NCBI GenBank assembly: GCA_050012175.1
Contig: JBEKHR010000016.1
Location: forward strand, 1 to 64,000
DNA: 64,000 nucleotides
Direction: 5' to 3'
Origin: CAVROP01 sp050012175
GTDB taxonomy: Bacteria > Acidobacteriota > Terriglobia > UBA7540
A program made the translations under genes and the position numbers. The notes under the pieces are model-generated. The model saw nothing but the letters and a program-made list of their open reading frames with translations. It had not been told where the DNA came from and ran no database searches. Within the stretch, counting starts at the first letter, position 1; each line of letters opens with the position of its first letter. Of this stretch, positions 52,506 through 61,915 are shown piece after piece.

Positions 52506-53497
52506 CGCGCCAGCACCTTCCCCATGGCATACGTTTCGATTCCATTTTCCAGCCGCTTGAAGGACTCGATATTGGAGTACAGCGGGTTGTCCCAGTCTCG
52601 ACACTTTTCCATGTTGTCGATCAGGTGGCCCACGATGGATTTCACATCACCAGCAGGATGGAAACTGAGCACATTCTTAGCCTTTTCGATACTAACCTTG
52701 TAATTGCGGAAATCCTGGATATGTTTGATGCAGAGGCTTATGCGGCCCCCGAGGCGCTCCTCGATCGTGACTTTCACCAAGTCGCCGACTTCTCCGACGG
52801 TGTAGTTGCCTGATGCTATGTTAAAGATGCCCGAGATTCTCTGGTTCGCTTCAATGGCACGGATGTACGCCGTCGTGGCATCCTCAATACTGAGAATTGG
52901 CCGCCAGATGGACGGATTGTTGATGGTAATCGTGTGATCCTTCATGGCGCACTTGAACATCGTGTTAATGATAAGGTCGAAGCGCATGCGGGGGCTGTAT
53001 CCCGAGATTGTACCTTTGCGTAATGAGATGACCGAAAAATCGCCGTCGGCCAACTGCATCGCCGCCTGTTCTCCTTGAAGCTTGGAGATTCCATATGGGA
53101 AGGTGGAGGAAACGGGGCGAGTCTCATCGTAGAGTTCGTTCTCCGTATAGCCGTAAACAGAGCAGGAGGAAGCGTAAATATACCTTTTCACTTTGGCCTT
53201 CTTGGCCGTGTAGGCCAAATAGGCCGGAGCAGCGGCATTGAAGATGAAATTCTTGCTCGGCGAAAACTCCGCCATGGGGTCGTTGGAAAGGCCCGCTAGG
53301 AAAAGCACTTGATCATAGGGCTCCAAGTCTTCCACCGAGAGCTGGAAGATGTCCTTGTGAAGTATCGCAACTTCCCGAGGCAGGTGGTTGCCAAACCAAA
53401 ACAAGTCCACCACGTCCACTTTGTAGCCCCGGTCGAGCAGTTTCGGTATCAGCACCGAACCAACGTAGCCTGCGCCACCGGCAATAAGCAGTTTCAT
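52502..53497 (-). CDS. SDR-family NAD-dependent sugar epimerase/dehydratase
   Basis: 331 residues from an ATG with GAGGAGG at ideal spacing. LLIAGGAGYVGSVLIPKLLD binds NAD. VLFLAGLSNDPMAEFSPSKN, ASSCSVYGYTENELYDE, the YGISK pair and GTISGYSPRMRFDLIINTMF follow. The PRMRFDL segment links it to the SDR at 33226-34194. It overlaps rmlD by four bases, so the two are coexpressed. It may make a different 6-deoxysugar from the dTDP-4-keto intermediate, but the reaction is not predictable. Confidence 0.87.
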   Translation of the reverse strand: MKLLIAGGAGYVGSVLIPKLLDRGYKVDVVDLFWFGNHLPREVAILHKDIFQLSVEDLEPYDQVLFLAGLSNDPMAEFSPSKNFIFNAAAPAYLAYTAKKAKVKRYIYASSCSVYGYTENELYDETRPVSSTFPYGISKLQGEQAAMQLADGDFSVISLRKGTISGYSPRMRFDLIINTMFKCAMKDHTITINNPSIWRPILSIEDATTAYIRAIEANQRISGIFNIASGNYTVGEVGDLVKVTIEERLGGRISLCIKHIQDFRNYKVSIEKAKNVLSFHPAGDVKSIVGHLIDNMEKCRDWDNPLYSNIESFKRLENGIETYAMGKVLAR

Positions 53498-53707
53498 GAT
53501 TCCTCCTCGGGCTGTGACCTGAGATCTGAATAGCCGGGTTTTGTCCAAATACCCTGCGATGCTGTCAATCGACGCCAAAGCCGACGAAGAAGCTCGCCAT
53601 TTGTTGATGGCTGGAAATGCAGATATCTTGCGGACTTCATCTTGGATGCCCCAGTCCGACGGCTCGGCACGACATGTCCGTGGGGTTCTCAACAAGCTGT
53701 TCTCAGC

Positions 53708-54274
53708 CTAGAAATGAAAGTGGTCGGATTCCGGCCTGGCGAGCCACTGTTCCAATGTTTGCGCCTTTTTATCCTTTTCCGAGATCTGAGGCTCCGTGAT
53801 CGGCCACTCAATCCCGATATCGGGATCATCCCATCGAATTCCGGACTCGCCCTTTGCGTGATAGAGCCCGGTACACTTGTATTGGATCTCCGCGACTTCC
53901 GAGAGGACACAGAAGCCCCGCGCAAAACCCGCCGGCGCCCAGACCTGGCGCCTGTTCTCAGCCGAGGCTTCGATGCCAAACCACTTCCCCAGAGTGGGCG
54001 AACCCTTCCTTATATCCACGGCAACCAGAAATGCGCTCCCCAAAGTGACACGCATTAATTTCCCCATCGGAGGGTCCCACTGGAAGTGCAACCCCCGGAG
54101 GACACCCCCTTCTGAGCGCGAGTGGTTATCCTGTACAAAGTTGTGAGGAAGGGCAAGCGCCTTCCACTTGTCTTCTCGAAACGTCTCCATGAAAAACCCG
54201 CGGCTATCCTGGAAGACGTCCGGCACAAGCACCACAACATCATTCAACTCTCTCGCTTCAACCTTAATTTCCAT
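53708..54274 (-). CDS. rfbC: dTDP-4-dehydrorhamnose 3,5-epimerase
   Basis: A classical RmlC of 188 residues from the ATG at 54274. VVLVPDVFQDSRGFFMETFR, FVQDNHSRSEGGVLRGLHFQ (catalytic His region), GSAFLVAVDIRKGSPTLGKW and VWAPAGFARGFCVLSEVAEI are all standard. The longer frame from 54463 adds an unconserved 61-residue start. It precedes the SDR and rmlD genes with a 210-base gap holding nothing recognisable. With rmlB at 2227 it completes steps 2-4 of dTDP-rhamnose synthesis; rmlA is not seen. Confidence 0.92.
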   Translation of the reverse strand: MEIKVEARELNDVVVLVPDVFQDSRGFFMETFREDKWKALALPHNFVQDNHSRSEGGVLRGLHFQWDPPMGKLMRVTLGSAFLVAVDIRKGSPTLGKWFGIEASAENRRQVWAPAGFARGFCVLSEVAEIQYKCTGLYHAKGESGIRWDDPDIGIEWPITEPQISEKDKKAQTLEQWLARPESDHFHF

Positions 54275-54291
54275 CTCCACTCTCCCCCTCC

Positions 54292-54501
54292 TCATACGCC
54301 GGGAGCGCCGGCGCCCACGACACGCCCACCACAGCCGTTGCGTCTCCTGATGATGAGTCCTGTGCTTCTCCGATGGAGCGGCGGAACAGTTTGGCCTACC
54401 ACCGAACGGATCGTCTTCTCGATGTGGGCTTCCTCGTTTCGGATCGCTGTGACCAGTACGCACGCGGCTTGCGTTTCATCTCCCCGCACCATTTCGCTCA
54501 T
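54292..54501 (-). pseudogene. Truncated family 2 glycosyltransferase
   Basis: A 69-codon frame from the ATG at 54501 (overlapping the upstream GT2 stop by four bases) reads ACVLVTAIRNEEAHIEKTIR and SVVGQTVPP, the first beta-alpha unit of a GT2. It then changes to low-complexity Arg/Gly-rich sequence with no DGS or DxD motif. The coupling suggests a once complete gene, of which only the 5' end remains. Confidence 0.65.
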
Positions 54502-55463
54502 GGCAGTGCTTTCTCGGTCGCGCGTCCCCCGGCGAGCCAGGAGATACACGCCACACTTCGTTTTACCTTGTCCGCTGCTTCCTGACGCGCTGACCTTTTG
54601 AGAAGAAAGACAACGCCGTAACCCACGACTCGAACCACCTCGTGCAGCCAGACGGTCAGGAGATAGGCAAACATTTTGAGCCGGCCGTAGTGCGTTCTCC
54701 AAAACTGCAGGTTCGCCCGGTACATTTCAATATAAAACCGGACTGGCGCTCTTGCAGTGGTGCCTCCCCCAAAATGGATAGCTTCGGCCTCTGGGTAGAA
54801 AACCACGCGGCACCCCGCTTGATGGAAGCGAAAACTCCAGTCGAGATCGTCTCCGTACATGAAGAGCTGTTCATCCAGAAGGCCGACCCGGTTCATGCTC
54901 TCCCGCCTGGCCGCCCAGAACCATCCGTTGAGAATGTCAACATCCATCGTCTTGTCGTGCCCGAAGTCTCTCATCAAGAATCCGCCAAAGGTCCTCGAGC
55001 CTTTGAAAATGGAATCCAGAGCAAGGGCACGGCAGAAGGAGTTCCACACGGATGGGAATCGCATGGTCGACCTTTGGACCGCCCTGTCCGGTCCCAGCAT
55101 TCTCGGCCCGAGCAGTCCGATGGAAGGGTTCTCCTCCATGTATCTGAAAAGCCTTTCGAGGCAGCCGGGGAGCATGATCACGTCCGGATTGACCAGAAAG
55201 ATGTACTTTCCCCTGGTCAGGCGGATCCCTACGTTATTTGCCTTGGCGAAACCAAGATTGTGGTCACTTTGCACTAGCCTAACGTATGAGAACTCCTGGC
55301 GGACCAAGTCAGCCGTCCCGTCGATAGAGGCATTGTCCACCACGATCGTTTCTAGTGCGAGGCCGGTGTGCTGCTCGTCGATCGATTTCAGGCATTCCCG
55401 GATATACTTGCTCGCGTTCCAGGTAACGATAACGATCGACAAGTCGGTCCTGCCGACGTCCAT
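54498..55463 (-). CDS. Family 2 glycosyltransferase, rhamnosyltransferase-like
   Basis: 321 residues: LSIVIVTWNASKYIRECLKS, ETIVVDNASIDGTADLVRQE, DHNLGFAKANNVGIRLTRGK and FLVNPDVIMLPGCLERLFRY, the NPDV metal motif of the WbbL/RfbN-type rhamnosyltransferase group. MYGDDLDWSFRFHQAGCRVV carries the catalytic Asp. A hydrophobic stretch near residues 270-290 (FAYLLTVWLHEVVRVVGYGV) suggests membrane contact. The dTDP-rhamnose genes beside it fit a rhamnosyl donor, by inference. Confidence 0.9.
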   Translation of the reverse strand: MDVGRTDLSIVIVTWNASKYIRECLKSIDEQHTGLALETIVVDNASIDGTADLVRQEFSYVRLVQSDHNLGFAKANNVGIRLTRGKYIFLVNPDVIMLPGCLERLFRYMEENPSIGLLGPRMLGPDRAVQRSTMRFPSVWNSFCRALALDSIFKGSRTFGGFLMRDFGHDKTMDVDILNGWFWAARRESMNRVGLLDEQLFMYGDDLDWSFRFHQAGCRVVFYPEAEAIHFGGGTTARAPVRFYIEMYRANLQFWRTHYGRLKMFAYLLTVWLHEVVRVVGYGVVFLLKRSARQEAADKVKRSVACISWLAGGRATEKALP

Positions 55464-55606
55464 TACGTTCTCCTTCTCTTGTGGGCCGTCCGAAATAGTC
55501 TTGGCTATGCCAGTGGTGACGGGCAGTTTGCGATGGTGAGCGGCAACGGTTTCACGGAAAGAACAACCTTGAGACCTGCCTGTTCGCGGGTATGCAAGCG
55601 GGACGC

Positions 55607-56977
55607 CTAAGGCGCCGGCCCTGCCGGAGCCAGTCCCTCCGAAGCGGCATTCGGAAACTTGGGCTCGGCAGGGCTCTCAGCGCTCGCTGGCGCCGTTTGC
55701 AGGCCGGCGGTAGCAGCTGAGACCATGGCCAGGACGGCCCACCACCATATCACGGTCTGGTCCCAGTAGCTCACCCCGAAATAAGCGACGACATGAGCGA
55801 CCATGATGGCGCAAAGGCTCCACAAGAACCATTCCTGCTTTTGATCGCCCTCCACTTCGCTCCTCATCTTCCCCAGCCGACTGAAACTTCGCGAGATTAT
55901 GGCGATAAAGCAGACGAAAGTTACCAATCCGCCGGCCTCCCCTTCGCTCACATACTGTGTCATGCCGTCCCACATATCATATCCCCAGTTGCCAGTCTGA
56001 TTTGTTCCAATCAGCCACCATTCCCTAAAGCGCCGGATAAAGATGTCAATCAGAGCAGCGCGCTCCCATCCTGTGGAAGCTCCTGTGACATTCACGTGGG
56101 CAACGGCAAACCACACCGGCGCCTTCATCACCATCGCCAGACCCACGAGCGTCAGCACGATTCCCCAGCGCACCGCGCGCATGGAGCGGCGAATAGGCCA
56201 GAGAAACAAAGCGCCCACTCCGGCGGCATAGGAGAGCACCGGCGTACTCGAGGCCGAGGTGAAAACCATGAGGGTCGAACCGATTACTCCAAGAAAAGCG
56301 GTGAACTTCGACCTGCCGCTCTTCCACACCCAGAAGAACAGCGGCACCAGCGTCGCCCCGAAACAGCCGGCCATGATCGGGTGCGCGAAGATTGCCTGCG
56401 CTCGTATCTGGCCGGCACGCACCTCGGGAGTGATGCGCGTACCAGCCAGATAGCCGAAGACGTTCACATTGTGAATGTGCTCGTTCAGCATGCACGCGCC
56501 CAGGATCACAGCGAGCACCGCCAGCGTTTTGGCTGCCCGGGCAATGTCTTCCTCATCCTGGATCAGGTAGCGCAGCAGAAAGTAGCCGCCGAAAGCTTGC
56601 AGCCAGAAAGCCGCTTGAAATAGCACCATGCCGCGTTGCGGAAACAGCAGCACCTGGCAAACTCCGCGACAGATAGCCCACAAAATGAAAGCCTTATCAA
56701 TTCCGTTCAATCCACCCGCAACCTGGAACTTGGCTCTTGCCAGGCGCACAAACCCCGCCAGCACCAGGATGCGCAGAACAACGTACCAATGCATGCCTGC
56801 GATATAGAGCTGTTGCGACGCTGGGACCAGAAACACGCAAAGCAAAAAGGGAATAACAACGTATTTTCTCGGCAGCAGCAAAATGAGCAGAATGGTGACC
56901 ACCGCCACCACCATCACCGCGGGGTTCAACACCGTTTCCGTGGCGCCGCCGCCAAAATGGAAGTTCTCTGGTTTCAT
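55607..56977 (-). CDS. O-antigen polymerase/ligase-like membrane protein (Wzy/WaaL type)
   Basis: About 456 residues, with roughly ten to twelve hydrophobic helices. A large periplasmic-looking loop contains NVTGASTGWERAALIDIFIR, followed by WWLIGTNQTGNWGYDMWDGM. Loops like this, with a conserved Arg/His pattern, are typical of the O-antigen ligase/polymerase superfamily. The ATG at 56977 has AGGA upstream. The C-terminal 35 residues are an Ala/Pro-rich tail. Paired with the flippase at 60353, it would support a Wzx/Wzy route; WaaL-type ligation is the alternative. Confidence 0.8.
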   Translation of the reverse strand: MKPENFHFGGGATETVLNPAVMVVAVVTILLILLLPRKYVVIPFLLCVFLVPASQQLYIAGMHWYVVLRILVLAGFVRLARAKFQVAGGLNGIDKAFILWAICRGVCQVLLFPQRGMVLFQAAFWLQAFGGYFLLRYLIQDEEDIARAAKTLAVLAVILGACMLNEHIHNVNVFGYLAGTRITPEVRAGQIRAQAIFAHPIMAGCFGATLVPLFFWVWKSGRSKFTAFLGVIGSTLMVFTSASSTPVLSYAAGVGALFLWPIRRSMRAVRWGIVLTLVGLAMVMKAPVWFAVAHVNVTGASTGWERAALIDIFIRRFREWWLIGTNQTGNWGYDMWDGMTQYVSEGEAGGLVTFVCFIAIISRSFSRLGKMRSEVEGDQKQEWFLWSLCAIMVAHVVAYFGVSYWDQTVIWWWAVLAMVSAATAGLQTAPASAESPAEPKFPNAASEGLAPAGPAP

Positions 56978-57061
56978 ACCGTCCTGATGTGAGACCCAGC
57001 TTGTACCGCTGGGACTGTTTGGGTAGCCCTCCAAGGGCTCATGGCGCTCATGAAGCCGCGC

Positions 57062-58127
57062 TCAACCCCTCATATCCCCTTCCGTCATCATCGCGGGTGC
57101 AAGCGTGTTGTTGTGCTTGGCGGTCTCAAGTGTCTGGGGAGTAGCCTTTCTGGCTGGCGCCAGCACCTGCTGATAGGCCCGAAGGAGCAAGGTACCAGCC
57201 ACAGTCCAAGTCAATCCCGGAGCGTCCCGTAGCGACGCGGCTCGCAGTCTCTCCAGAAGCGCGCGATCCTTGTGAAGCATGGTGATGTGCTTCGTGAGGG
57301 TTGCAACTTCTCCCACCAAATGCACAAGTCCCGTCCGCATGTGCTCGCAGATGGCGCCAGCAGCCTCAGAAACCAGCAGCACGCACCCGCTGCCAAGGGC
57401 TTCGTGGGTCGCAAGGGCGCTTCCTTCCTGGATGCTGGGAAGGACAAAGAGGTCGCACTTCCGCATCAGCTCCGGCACATCTTGGCCGTTCAGGGTCAGG
57501 GCAGTAGACCTTCTCATCAAATGCGTAGGTGTGCCGCACCAGCTTCCTGTCTTCAAAGCCTTTATCCAGGAGGGTTTTCACCACAAAGTCCGAGGGGCAA
57601 AGCAGCGCATCCACAAGCCGGTACTCTTCTTCCTCTTTGCGCAGCTTGTCGGCGTTATAGGCATGTTCGTGATTGGGCGGCAAACCTACTCCGGGCCGCT
57701 CGCACCCCTTCGGTACCACCTCCCGGGCAAACCGCGTATTGGCATTGGGCCTTTCCAGTACGGTGGGGATCCCCAGGCGAGCGGCTGTCTTGAGCATTTG
57801 GAGCACTCCCAAGGGCCAAGTGTGGATGATATCAATCTTTCCGACTAGTTTCTCAATTCGCCGCGCCACAATCCAGTCGTGCAACGCGAAGGCGCGCAGG
57901 GTGCCAAGGAGCCTATGGGGAATGCGCACCTTCCCTCTGGCCAGCGTGGGGTAAACTCTTACACGTGGAGAAACCGGCCTGTGCAGGGCTCGCGGGAACA
58001 CCAGGACATCCGCTCCCGCGGTCGCCGGGCTATCCACCTGCTTCCAGGCCGCATAACAGATCCGGTCGGCGCCCAACGTGTGGGGAAAGCTGTACAAAAC
58101 TCGGATGTGCTCTTTCGCAGGCCTCAT
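57062..58127 (-). pseudogene. Family 4 glycosyltransferase with internal deletion and frameshift
   Basis: The 5' frame from 58127 gives a GT4 N-domain (RVLYSFPHTLGADRICYAAW, HDWIVARRIEKLVGKIDIIH, RPNANTRFAREVV) as far as YAFDEKVYCPDP. The 3' frame gives NGQDVPELMRKCDLFVLPSI, QEGSALATHEALGSGCVLLV and onward. The paralogue at 62952-64000 has about 65 additional residues between these points, including FVGYSALIKGLHHALEAWL. A deletion with a one-base phase change joins the two. The donor domain is lost, so the product should be inactive. Confidence 0.85.
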
Positions 58128-58325
58128 AAATCCTTTCTATGCCTATTATACGCAGGGGCTGCAGGCAATAAACGAAGAGCCTCCAGGCGACTTGCAACTT
58201 TTTTCAGGAGACTCCCGTCTGCGGATTAATTGCGAAATTCCCGACATCGGGATTCTTCACCGTATAACCTAGATCGCTGCCGAAGCCACCAGCCGCTGGC
58301 AGAAGTCCCAATCCGCTCCCTGCGC

Positions 58326-59051
58326 CTATAAGACCGGGGGGCTTACAGCGCACGTTCGAGCCCACCAGCTCTCGGAGAAGAACAACGAGGCAATCTCCAT
58401 ATGTGGCGCTTCATGCGTAAAGATGTAGCTGCCATCTTGGGTTAGAGGCCACAGGTACTCCAGGCAAGTTTCCAGAGAATCTGCGAGATCCACGTCTAGG
58501 AACACAAACACTGCTCGCCTCCGGAACTGGGGCAGGGTATCTGCGAAGTAGCCAACATTGAAGTTGCAGCGTTCGACGCTCCCGTACGTGGCGATGTTGT
58601 TTCTCACTTCCTCCAGTGTACCTCTCCAAGCGCCTTTCGAATACGTGTGAACCTGATGAATGCTCGCGAGCATGTGTTCCTTGTCTGCCGGAGACGGTTC
58701 CGGAAGCCCTTCAAACGAGTCAAAGATCTCCCACTCGCGCCCGCAAAGGGCACATACCAACGAAAGATTGGCGGCGCTGCCCCCTTTGATTGAGCCGCAC
58801 TCCACCACACAGCCCTCTGCCGACCTCGGGACCCTTAGGATCTGTGTGGCCATCACAAGATGTTCGATGACGCGGGACCCGGTGGTTATCCTCCGATAGT
58901 TCCTTGCCATCTTCCAGGCCAGCTTGACCTTGGTAAAGAACCCAGCCCCGTAATCTCTGCCTGTCTCAGGATGGAAGAAATCAGAAAGGGTTACAGGAAC
59001 GCTTAGTATGTAAGCCAACCTCTTCAATACTCCAAACAACACATGCCTCAT
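58326..59051 (-). CDS. TylF-like SAM methyltransferase, C-terminus frameshifted
   Basis: 241 residues. CVVECGSIKGGSAANLSLVC is the motif I of the TylF/macrocin O-methyltransferase group, with EIFDSFEGLPEPSPADKEHM and FVFLDVDLADSLETCLEYLW also typical. The frame ends abruptly at SPPVL. After a run of six C at about 58335-58340 a shifted frame continues with GLIGAGSGLGLLPAAGGFG and GYTVKNPDVGNFAINPQ to TGA at 58204. The true gene may therefore be 58204-59051, either frameshifted in the cell or misread in a homopolymer. It probably O-methylates a sugar. Confidence 0.8.
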   Translation of the reverse strand: MRHVLFGVLKRLAYILSVPVTLSDFFHPETGRDYGAGFFTKVKLAWKMARNYRRITTGSRVIEHLVMATQILRVPRSAEGCVVECGSIKGGSAANLSLVCALCGREWEIFDSFEGLPEPSPADKEHMLASIHQVHTYSKGAWRGTLEEVRNNIATYGSVERCNFNVGYFADTLPQFRRRAVFVFLDVDLADSLETCLEYLWPLTQDGSYIFTHEAPHMEIASLFFSESWWARTCAVSPPVL

Positions 59052-59111
59052 GCTATAGCCTCACCTCGATCTGGTCGTCGCAAACCGTCAGGGACACCCG
59101 GCGGGAGACCT

Positions 59112-59186
59112 TCAGGCGCGGGCCTCGCGTAGGTCTCCGTGAAGCATGGTGATATGCTCGGTGAGTCCCACCACTGCCACAGCGCC
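59112..59186 (-). pseudogene. GT4 C-terminal scrap
   Basis: Twenty-four codons read GAVAVVGLTEHITMLHGDLR then EARA and TGA. This resembles the EVATLTKHITMLHKDRALLE segment of the GT4 remnant at 57062-58127 and its paralogue at 62952. It is an isolated fragment between the TylF-like gene and the next GT4. It might be chance, but the ITMLH block is specific. Confidence 0.4.
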
Positions 59187-59215
59187 GGGGCACTCCCGCG
59201 CTGGCCGTTCGGGCG

Positions 59216-60343
59216 CTAAGCCGGGACCGTTCCCCCGGACGCTTTCCGAAACTCGCTGTCGATGGAATGCGTGACCCTGGCGAGAAAACCCTCCATAAGA
59301 TCGGTACTGTGCTTCCAGCTGAGATTCGAAACAAGGCGATTGCAGGCCGTCGCGAGTCGCATACGCAGATCGTCGTCTTCAAGCAGAAGCGACAGGTTCT
59401 CGGCTAGCTTCTTGGGCTCCCTAGGGGCGGAGAGCAGCCCGGTCACACCGTCCTCCACGAAGTCGCGAATCCCTCCATTGTCCGTCGCAACCACAGCGCA
59501 GCCGCAGGCAGCCGCCTCCGCAGGCGGTAGGGCAAATCCTTCCGAAATACTCGGACACAAGAAGATCGACGAACCGTTGTAGATCTCGCGAACAATGAAG
59601 TCCTGCGGAGGGTTTCTGTGGTAGTCAATCCAAGGGGGAATGTTACGTTTAGGGGGGCTCGTTCCGAAGAACACCGCCTCCAAGCCCGGATGCCTCTCTC
59701 GTGCGATGGCGATCGCCTCGATCCCGTCCGCCGATCCCTTAAACGGCACCTCCGAAAACATCATGGCCACCCTGGGTTTCCGCCCCTCGATCGGCCGGAT
59801 AAGCTGGTAGCGCTGGTGGTCGATAGCATTTGGGATATATGCTAGGTCCTCGCTGCCGAGCCCATTACCAATTTCCAACAGCCACTTGGAAACCACCACC
59901 TTGTGCAGCGGAGAGCGCCAGGTCGCGTCCACCAACTCCTTCGGGCCCATGCACGTTTCATAGTGCTGGATAAGATAGCACTTCTCACCCTTCCGCGCCG
60001 GGCACGCCAAAACAGACGCTACCGTCTGCCAACCCGTCGCAAAAAGGATATCGCCGTCAGGTATGCGCTCAGAGTCAGAGTTCGGGACGTAAAGCAGCTC
60101 CACCCTCCTGTCGATCGAATGCCAGTCAATGGACGGTGTCGACAGAAGCCTCCTGACGGCCCGCGCTTGCTTCCCAAGCCAACGGTACGGAGTGAGGTGT
60201 TCAGGCGAAAAATGGCTCAACCGCCGTGGGCTCACAACGGCGACCTGGTGCCCGCGGGAGACAAGCCTGTTCGCATACTCGTACACAACCCTGTACCCAC
60301 CAGAGAGTACTGGATAGCCCGGCATCAAAAACGTGATTCGCAT
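59216..60343 (-). CDS. Family 4 glycosyltransferase
   Basis: A GT-B retaining transferase of 375 residues. It opens ITFLMPGYPVLSGGYRVVYE with the glycine-rich acceptor loop. The donor domain has RVAMMFSEVPFKGSADGIEA, VFFGTSPPKRN and FLCPSISEGFALPPAEAAAC (E-x7-E), then VVATDNGGIRDFVEDGVTGL. It is not closely related to the 18-22 kb array. It abuts the flippase stop by nine bases. Donor sugar unknown. Confidence 0.9.
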   Translation of the reverse strand: MRITFLMPGYPVLSGGYRVVYEYANRLVSRGHQVAVVSPRRLSHFSPEHLTPYRWLGKQARAVRRLLSTPSIDWHSIDRRVELLYVPNSDSERIPDGDILFATGWQTVASVLACPARKGEKCYLIQHYETCMGPKELVDATWRSPLHKVVVSKWLLEIGNGLGSEDLAYIPNAIDHQRYQLIRPIEGRKPRVAMMFSEVPFKGSADGIEAIAIARERHPGLEAVFFGTSPPKRNIPPWIDYHRNPPQDFIVREIYNGSSIFLCPSISEGFALPPAEAAACGCAVVATDNGGIRDFVEDGVTGLLSAPREPKKLAENLSLLLEDDDLRMRLATACNRLVSNLSWKHSTDLMEGFLARVTHSIDSEFRKASGGTVPA

Positions 60344-60352
60344 GAAAACTAG

Positions 60353-61915
60353 TCACCAGGGCCCAGAGTGGCTGGTCCCCATCTCTTCACGCCTCACAGT
60401 CGCGGCCAGCCTGTGCCACAACGACGACGCGATGGCCCTCTCTTCCTCGTCAACCGCAATCACCCAGAACGCCCCCGCGTAGCCAGCGAAAGAAAGCGAC
60501 AAGAAGAGCACGGACATCACCAGGCTGACGTGAAGCGAGTGAATGAGCCACACGGCCAGGAAAAGTCCTCCGGCTGCAGCCCCTGCACGGAATAAAGGGC
60601 CTGAAACCAAGTCACCCAAGCGGAAGGCTTTCATCTTCCAAGCGAACAAGAAGAGAAAGCTGCAATCGAGGATCGTGACGGCCAACTTTGCAAGGGCGGC
60701 ACCGTTGATCCCCATGCGGTACGTGAGCCACCAACAGGCAACTACGTACGTCGGGAGCATTAGAAGGTCCAAAATCGCCTTGAGGTCAGGGCGTCCCAAC
60801 GCTTGCACGGACGAATAAGGGATATAAGCGAAAGCGTTAAGGAAGAACACAATGGCAACGAGCTGCATCACCACGGCGCTTTGCGCTGCAAACTGGTGGC
60901 CTAGCCAGAGTTGTAAAATTTCCCTCGGGAAGAAAATAAACACGGCAGTTAACGGCGTCATCACAAGGAGCAGGTACTTGATGGATCCGGAAGTGGCGTC
61001 TGAAACCTCGGTCCCACCCCTCCCGCCGTGATAACTGAAATAGGGAAAAAGGGGGGCAGCAATGCTGGCGGGAAATATGACAAGCTTTCCGACCACGTCA
61101 AATGGCACGGAATAGTAAGTGAGCATGCCTACGGACAGTATCGAGGCAATCAGAAATCGCTCGATGTTGCCAAAGATGGGGGCCGCGACGTTAGACACCA
61201 TAACCCAGCCGCCGAACGAGGCGAGCGGGCGTACTACCCCCCACGAAAAGTGAAACCTGTCCCGAAGACTGGGAATAGTTCGGAAACACAGGGCCAGATA
61301 CGCACCAGCGGTCGCAAGCCGAACCAAGACGAGCATGAACACGATTCCTGGCACCTTCACTCCAAAAGGGATCGCGAGCGCGGCGAGAAGGTAGAAGCAG
61401 ATGCTGCCCGGCACCTTGACATAATTGACCAGGTCAAACCGCTGAGTCGCTTCCAGTACGCCGCGAATTGCGTCGTTGCCCAGCATGACGGGCATGGAAG
61501 CGCAGAGGATAAAGAGGGAAGTCCTGGCTTCTCCCACAAATGACGCCGGCATTTTGAAAAAGTGGCTGAGAGCCACGGGAACAAAGCCGGCAGCGAGAAC
61601 CCCGCCGATACACCCCAACGCGACCAGGAGGCCAAGGGAGGTCCAGACCAGCTCGGGAACCTTTTGAATCCTGTCCGGGCTTAGGTGCCCCGCCACAAAC
61701 CTGACCGTCGCACGGCTGAGGCCCAAATCGAAAATGCTGAAGTAACCCAACACCATGAAAGCAATCGACAGGATTCCATATCCATTCACGCCCAAGCCCC
61801 TTATGATGTAAGGGATCGTCAAAACTCCCACAAGCATCGGTAGAATCTGTCCCAGGAGGTTAAAGATACTACCCTTTGCCAGGAGGCGCCGGCCCGCTTG
61901 GCCTTCAAATGACAC
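60353..61915 (-). CDS. Wzx-type polysaccharide flippase (MOP superfamily)
   Basis: 520 residues with about 12-14 hydrophobic helices. The N-terminal LLAKGSIFNLLGQILPMLVG, then IPYIIRGLGVNGYGILSIAF, is the hallmark start of polysaccharide exporters of the MATE/MOP fold. FDLGLSRATVRFVAGHLSPD lies in the first loop. It would flip lipid-linked repeat units across the inner membrane for Wzy polymerisation. Its presence together with Wzm/Wzt in one window is unusual and suggests two glycans or a composite locus. Confidence 0.9.
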   Translation of the reverse strand: MSFEGQAGRRLLAKGSIFNLLGQILPMLVGVLTIPYIIRGLGVNGYGILSIAFMVLGYFSIFDLGLSRATVRFVAGHLSPDRIQKVPELVWTSLGLLVALGCIGGVLAAGFVPVALSHFFKMPASFVGEARTSLFILCASMPVMLGNDAIRGVLEATQRFDLVNYVKVPGSICFYLLAALAIPFGVKVPGIVFMLVLVRLATAGAYLALCFRTIPSLRDRFHFSWGVVRPLASFGGWVMVSNVAAPIFGNIERFLIASILSVGMLTYYSVPFDVVGKLVIFPASIAAPLFPYFSYHGGRGGTEVSDATSGSIKYLLLVMTPLTAVFIFFPREILQLWLGHQFAAQSAVVMQLVAIVFFLNAFAYIPYSSVQALGRPDLKAILDLLMLPTYVVACWWLTYRMGINGAALAKLAVTILDCSFLFLFAWKMKAFRLGDLVSGPLFRAGAAAGGLFLAVWLIHSLHVSLVMSVLFLSLSFAGYAGAFWVIAVDEEERAIASSLWHRLAATVRREEMGTSHSGPW

